DNA of 64,000 nucleotides, from positions 806,001 through 870,000 of the forward strand of contig JAIUPT010000010.1 of the NCBI GenBank assembly GCA_022315425.1, read 5' to 3'. Below are positions 60,001 to 64,000 of this stretch, in pieces. The position numbers were made by a program, and so were the translations under genes. Position 1 is the first letter of the stretch, and each line of letters opens with the position of its first letter. The notes beneath the pieces are model-generated. The model did not search any database. It saw nothing but the letters and a program-made list of their open reading frames with translations, and was not told where the DNA came from. This DNA comes from Pseudevernia furfuracea (taxonomy: Eukaryota; Ascomycota; Lecanoromycetes; Lecanorales; Parmeliaceae).

Positions 60001-60561
60001 GAAGGTCTAGTAAAAGCAGAGAGCTTCGTTCTAACTCAGCTACGAACAGAGAAGATTGATCTAACACACTTTCTGCATATGTGTAAAGTCTCTAAGATAC
60101 TCTCTTTCGTATGCGAGTGTGACTAAAGAAAATAAAATATTAGACACGTTCTTTTATTCTGCTCAAGGCTGAGAAGCGAGAGATAAACTCTTCTAAAGAA
60201 GACTGAGACAGCTGATCTAAGAGAGATACTAATAATCTCGCGAGGGACAAAGATCGCAGCGCGATGACTAATCTCGATTGATCTTTTAGAACAGTTCTCG
60301 CTGACTAAGGAGCAGCTATATGACAGGCAATAATAAAAGCAGCAACAAGTACTTCAAGAAGATACACGAATTCGTACGAATAGACTAAAGAACGCAGTGT
60401 GATAGAAAGACTATGCGACAAGAAGATACGATAAGAAAGAATAGCGAGAGTTTTTACCCTGTTTCGACTAGTCGAAGAAAGGTTTCTCTTATAATACAGT
60501 CTAAGCAGTAGTCCGTAATTACTCTTCGTAGCTTGAGTAGACACGAGTATAAAATGAAATA
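57058..60561 (+). mobile_element. 5'-truncated Tad1-like LINE, copy B
   Basis: Begins inside ORF2, aligning with copy A from about 47,808, and runs to the LINE 3' end (gagtataaaatgaaata). It is flanked by a 16-bp TSD, the mark of target-primed reverse transcription with 5' truncation. It splits the RT of the second gypsy element. It keeps more C in CpC and CpA than copy A at the 5' end, so it is younger or less mutated there. ORF2 is broken by many stops; one RT piece is open at 58,489-58,683. Confidence 0.9.
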
Positions 60562-60577
60562 AATAATAATATATGAA
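60562..60577. repeat. Target-site duplication (right) of LINE copy B
   Basis: Direct 16-bp copy of 57,042-57,057. Confidence 0.85.
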
Positions 60578-62760
60578 TAATATTCTTTTCGACTATCTTA
60601 ATGACTTCTATTAGATATATTTGAACGATATTTTTATTTATAATAAGATTAAGAAGAAACACGTTAAATATATTTAACTTATTCTTTAGAAACTACGAGA
60701 GATCGATCTATAAATAAATATTTTCAAATACGAATTTTACGTTTAAGAAATCGGATTCTTAAGACTTCTTATATCTATTAAAGATTTATGAATAAACTCG
60801 AGTAAAGTTAACGTAGTGATCGATTAACGTATATCAATTAATCTTAAGAAAACTCAGTTATTCGTCGACTTTTATAACTTTTATAAACGATTTATTAAAG
60901 ACTTTTTAAAGATTATTAAATCGTTAATTCGTCTTATACGTAAGAATATTATATTTGAATAATCTATTATATATTAGCAAGTATTTAATCAACTTAAAAT
61001 AATAGTTACTTAGATCTTAGCTTTATATTATTTTGATAAATTTAAAGAAGTTATATTCGAGATCGACTCTTTCGATTATTTTAACGATAACGTTCTTTCT
61101 TAATATAACGACGAAGAGATTTTATACTTGATTGCTTTTTATAATAAAAATCTCATATTAATAAAATATAATTATTAAATCTACGATGAGAAGTTATTAA
61201 TTATTATTCTTTATCTCGAGCACTAACGACTCGAATTGAAATGCACGAACATATTAATTAAGATCTTTATTAATTATAAAGATCTAATGTACTTCGTCGA
61301 GAGAAGAGATCTTAATCGTCGATAGATTCATTATTTAGATATACTTTTCGAATATAATATTAAAATCGTCTATAAATCTAATTTATAAAACGTTAAGATA
61401 GACGCTCTTATTAGAATAATTAAATTAAAATTAAGTAGTCTCAGCGACGAAAGAATTCGATAATAATATTAAATTATTTTAATTTCGAATCGTCTGAAAC
61501 TCGACGATACGAAATACGTTATTAGTATAATTAATGATCTCATTTATTGTCAGGACCAGTACAGAGTCAAGTCATGTAGGTGTATTGAATAAGACAACTA
61601 GATGCAGAACAACTATGTACTGGGAGGGCAGGCCATATATGTATGGCGGAGTGAACCTGCCAAGACACGCTAAGTCTAAAGGGGGAAGGCGTGTCAACAA
61701 AGAAAGGTGTGTCACAAAGGGATACGAGGTACGCTCGTAACATTTATTATAAAATAGTTATTATTAATAAGAATAACGAAAAGTGCTTTAAAATTCGTAA
61801 CGCTATTGTCGAAGATAAGAAGAAACTAAATAATATTACTCTAATTAAATACTCGATAAACGACGATATATTATATTATAAGAACAGACTATAAGTTTCT
61901 TAATAAATATATATCGATCTCATTATCGAGATTTATGATTAATTCGCTTACGATCACTTAAAAGTTAATTGAATATACGAGTTACTTCGACGCGAATATT
62001 ACTAACGAGATATAAAGAATATCGTGATTACTTATATTCGTAATTATTATAAATGTTAGAGATCTAAGATCTTTAAAGATCGCGAATACGATTTAATTTA
62101 GTCTCTCTCAATCTCATAGAAACGTTAATAAAATATATTTATAAATTTTATCGTCGAACTATTATAATCGAAAGAATATAATATTATTTTTATTGTAGTA
62201 AATCGACTAATCAAGAAACGTTATTATATTTTATATATTATTATTAACGAAGATATCTTAGTCGAATATATTACGAAAATACTCGTTAATTATATCTTTC
62301 GACTTTACGAACTATCGTTATTAATAATATCGAATCGAGATTCTTAATTTATTATTACTATGTAAAAGTCTTTTTACACACGTCTCGACATTATAATAAA
62401 ACTATTTATCGCATTTTATTCTTAAATAGACGATTAGACGAAACGTAGCAATTAAGATCTTAAATATTATTTACGAATTTATTATAATTATATATAAGAC
62501 GACTAAGTTAAGTGAATATTTATAACGAAATTCGCAGATAACGACGAAGTCTTATCGTTTATCGAAGTTATTTCGTTCTATGTTATTAAAGAATTTTATT
62601 TACGTGTAAACTTTAATAAGAACTTTACGATTTACGCTATCACTCGAAAACGTCTAAACGTTATTAAGATCGAAAACATTGTTAATAACATATAAAAGAT
62701 CTTAAAATATATTCGAGACAATATAAATAGAGCTTAGAGAGTCATAATTACTTAAATAAA
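60578..62760 (+). pseudogene. Second gypsy element: rest of RT, RNase H, integrase
   Basis: RT resumes right after the TSD (ILFDYLNDFY, IYLNDIFIYNK; the expected YLDD has Asn for its first Asp). Then come LFVDFYNFYKRFIKDFLKII and RNase H fragments (about 61,130-61,330). After the solo repeat at 61,548, the integrase follows: a His/Cys domain (about 61,930-62,060), core IVVNRLIKKRYYI and SNRDS (about 62,190-62,345), where Asp is expected in place of Asn. Stops are dense throughout. Confidence 0.7.
61548..61742 (+). repeat. ~195-bp interspersed repeat, copy 3 (possible solo LTR)
   Basis: 195 bp from TGTCAGGACC to CTCGTAACA, flanked by TTTAT on both sides. The flank match can also be read as the 8-bp CATTTATT with element ends GTCAGG...CGTAA. 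It is the least mutated copy and stands out by composition. TG...CA ends with a 5-bp duplication fit a solo LTR, but copy 2 does not share these ends. Confidence 0.85.
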
Positions 62761-63009
62761 TTAATATAGACTAAACGTCAAATTTATTAATAATAAAAAT
62801 ATTATTAATATTCGATCTTTTAAGAAACTTGACGATAAGAAATATAATTTATTTAAGATTAAGATTTTAATAGATTCGTTTTATAGACTAAAGCTACTTA
62901 AAATTATACGAATATATAACGCTTTTAGTCTTAAATTACTTAGTCTAGTCGTTATAGATCTCTTATTAGATTAAAAGAATTCTCTCTCGAAATTAATAAT
63001 AATAAACGA

Positions 63010-63430
63010 CTTAAAAGAATAAGTGATAAACGATATTCTCGCTTTCAAAAAGTCTTAAAATCGACTTAAATCTTAAGTCAATTAAGAAGACTTTAATAAA
63101 GATCTTATTTAATATAACGTCGATAGAGACGAGTTCGATAATGTAAGGATCGTACTGTGGTGATAATCGTAGTGTAGTATGTAACGAAGATAACAAGCTA
63201 AGGAGGGAAGGTCTATGTATAGGGAGGGAAGCCATATATGTATGGCTGAGTGAACCTGTCAAGACACTAGACTCGATAGGGCTAGCGTAGGTGTCAAGGG
63301 TACGAGGTGTCAAGGGATGCAGGGTACGCTCGTATTTAATATAACGTCGATAGAGACGAGTTCGATAACGTCAAGAACGTAATCGAAGAATTTTATAAGA
63401 AATATTTTAAGATTCTTCGCTAGACGATTA
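63010..63430 (+). pseudogene. Chromodomain-like end of the second gypsy pol, interrupted
   Basis: Reads VINDILAFKKS, NRLKS, VN-EDFNKDLI and YNVDRDEFDNV, with stops at expected Gln and Trp codons. This fits the conserved chromodomain ending of gypsy pol. Repeat copy 4 splits it, duplicating the DVDRDEFDN coding segment on both sides. Confidence 0.55.
63144..63333 (+). repeat. ~190-bp interspersed repeat, copy 4 (divergent subfamily)
   Basis: Shares with copy 3 the blocks gccatatatgtatggc, gagtgaacctg, caagacac and gtacgctcgta, but its first 80 bp are diverged. It is flanked by a direct repeat of about 36-38 bp (left about 63,107-63,144, right about 63,332-63,370) with one or two mismatches, much longer than the flanks of copies 2 and 3. 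Confidence 0.8.
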
Positions 63431-64000
63431 AACGTCTATAAATATTATAAAACTTAGTCTTAGATCTGCGTTTATCTCTTAAAACTCTTTCGCTTATTAC
63501 TCGATTGAATATCTATTTTATAAATCTCTCTAATCTTATAATTCTTTCTAAAACTTTTTAAATTCTATTACATCTTTAACAATAACTTTAAAATATCTAA
63601 TTAGATTAATAATGTTATAATAGAAAACAAATATTATGTCGAAATCGAGAAAACAACGACATAACGTCTTTAACGCGCGACTATCGATTCGAGTCGTCTA
63701 TCGATTAATAAGAGATCTTTATTTAACGATTTTCTTCTTCGATTGTAAATCGATTTTCGTATAAATTAGCTATATCAAAAATCATTAATAATTATTATTT
63801 CTTTAACTCTTTATTAATGAAGATTATTTTAACATCTCTATTATTATATAACGTTATGTTAACGACGTAATATTGTCAAGACGTTATCGAAGTAATTAAG
63901 AATTAATATCATAATAAAAAAGAATAGCGTCAGACTCTTAATATTATATTTTCTGATTTTTATCTTCTCTACACTTATATATATAGCGAACGACTCTAAT

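Larger units (their letters stand above)
52573..64000 (+). mobile_element. Second Ty3/gypsy element, heavily decayed, interrupted, runs off the window
   Basis: Remnants of Gag, zinc knuckle, protease, RT, RNase H, integrase and a chromodomain-like end occur in gypsy order on the plus strand. LINE copy B splits its RT; repeats of about 200 bp interrupt it at 53,063, 56,512, 61,548 and 63,144. No LTR was found inside the window. The AT content and stop density are much higher than in the first gypsy element, so it is older or was mutated longer. The left boundary is uncertain. Confidence 0.65.

Noticed and set aside
61534..61740. 68-residue ORF across repeat copy 3
   Set aside because: The frame is open only because the repeat is less mutated than its surroundings; copies 1, 2 and 4 do not keep it.
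63011..63313. 100-residue minus-strand ORF
   Set aside because: It spans the junction of repeat copy 4 and gypsy DNA, on the strand opposite to pol; a chance ORF.

Overview
This window is nuclear DNA of a filamentous ascomycete (Pezizomycotina). The left half (about 1-33,590) has a balanced base composition and compact genes with 50-140 nt introns. The genes encode proteins recognisable from other filamentous ascomycetes: the DASH subunit Ask1, a LIM-RhoGAP, Stu1/CLASP, PTEN-type Tep1, Srv2/CAP, a Mak32-like PfkB protein, mitoribosomal mL44 and La/Lhp1. The right half (about 33,590-64,000) is an AT-rich repeat block with almost no open reading frame. It shows heavy C-to-T decay of the repeat-induced point mutation (RIP) type. 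I cannot name the species.

Layout of the gene half. 1-3,469 holds no recognised gene, only a possible broken gene around a (CAG)14 run. Then follow: a membrane-anchored orphan protein (-, 3,470-4,638), ASK1 (+, 4,983-6,289), LIM-RhoGAP (-, 7,139-11,361), a 4.3-kb stretch with at most a decayed F-box/LRR-like gene, STU1 (-, 15,622-19,283), a 1.6-kb stretch with a possible broken ORF pair, a BSP-family zincin (-, 20,935-22,001), TEP1 (+, 22,392-24,206), SRV2/CAP (-, 24,680-26,516), a MAK32-like gene (+, 27,013-28,652), a 100-residue membrane protein (-, 28,835-29,197), mL44 (+, 29,517-30,785) and La (-, 31,431-33,046). Many genes form divergent pairs that share a 320-500 bp promoter, alternating with convergent 3' ends. 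Five genes serve the cytoskeleton or cell polarity: Ask1 and Stu1 on spindle microtubules, the RhoGAP and CAP on Rho/actin, and Tep1 on phosphoinositides.

Layout of the repeat half. A complete Ty1/copia element (33,786-45,713; 195-bp LTRs; TSD CTACT) is split by a complete chromodomain-bearing Ty3/gypsy element (37,033-43,382; 274-bp LTRs; TSD AACGA). Right of it lies a Tad1-like LINE (copy A, to about 51,320), then an unclassified insertion (51,372-52,572). After that comes a strongly decayed second Ty3/gypsy element that runs off the right edge. This second element is itself interrupted by a 5'-truncated LINE (copy B, 57,058-60,561, 16-bp TSD) and by copies of an unclassified repeat of about 200 bp.

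The most unusual signal is the mutation spectrum of the repeats. All 24 differences I count between the paired LTRs are transitions. They fall in CpC (17), CpA (6) and CpT (1), and none in CpG. This is unlike classical CpA-directed RIP and unlike 5-methyl-CpG decay. Gene-level oddities include a TEP1 start codon alone on a 3-nt coding exon, a GC-AG intron in the RhoGAP, a stop-free 135-nt intron in CAP and a 15-nt internal exon in the MAK32-like gene.
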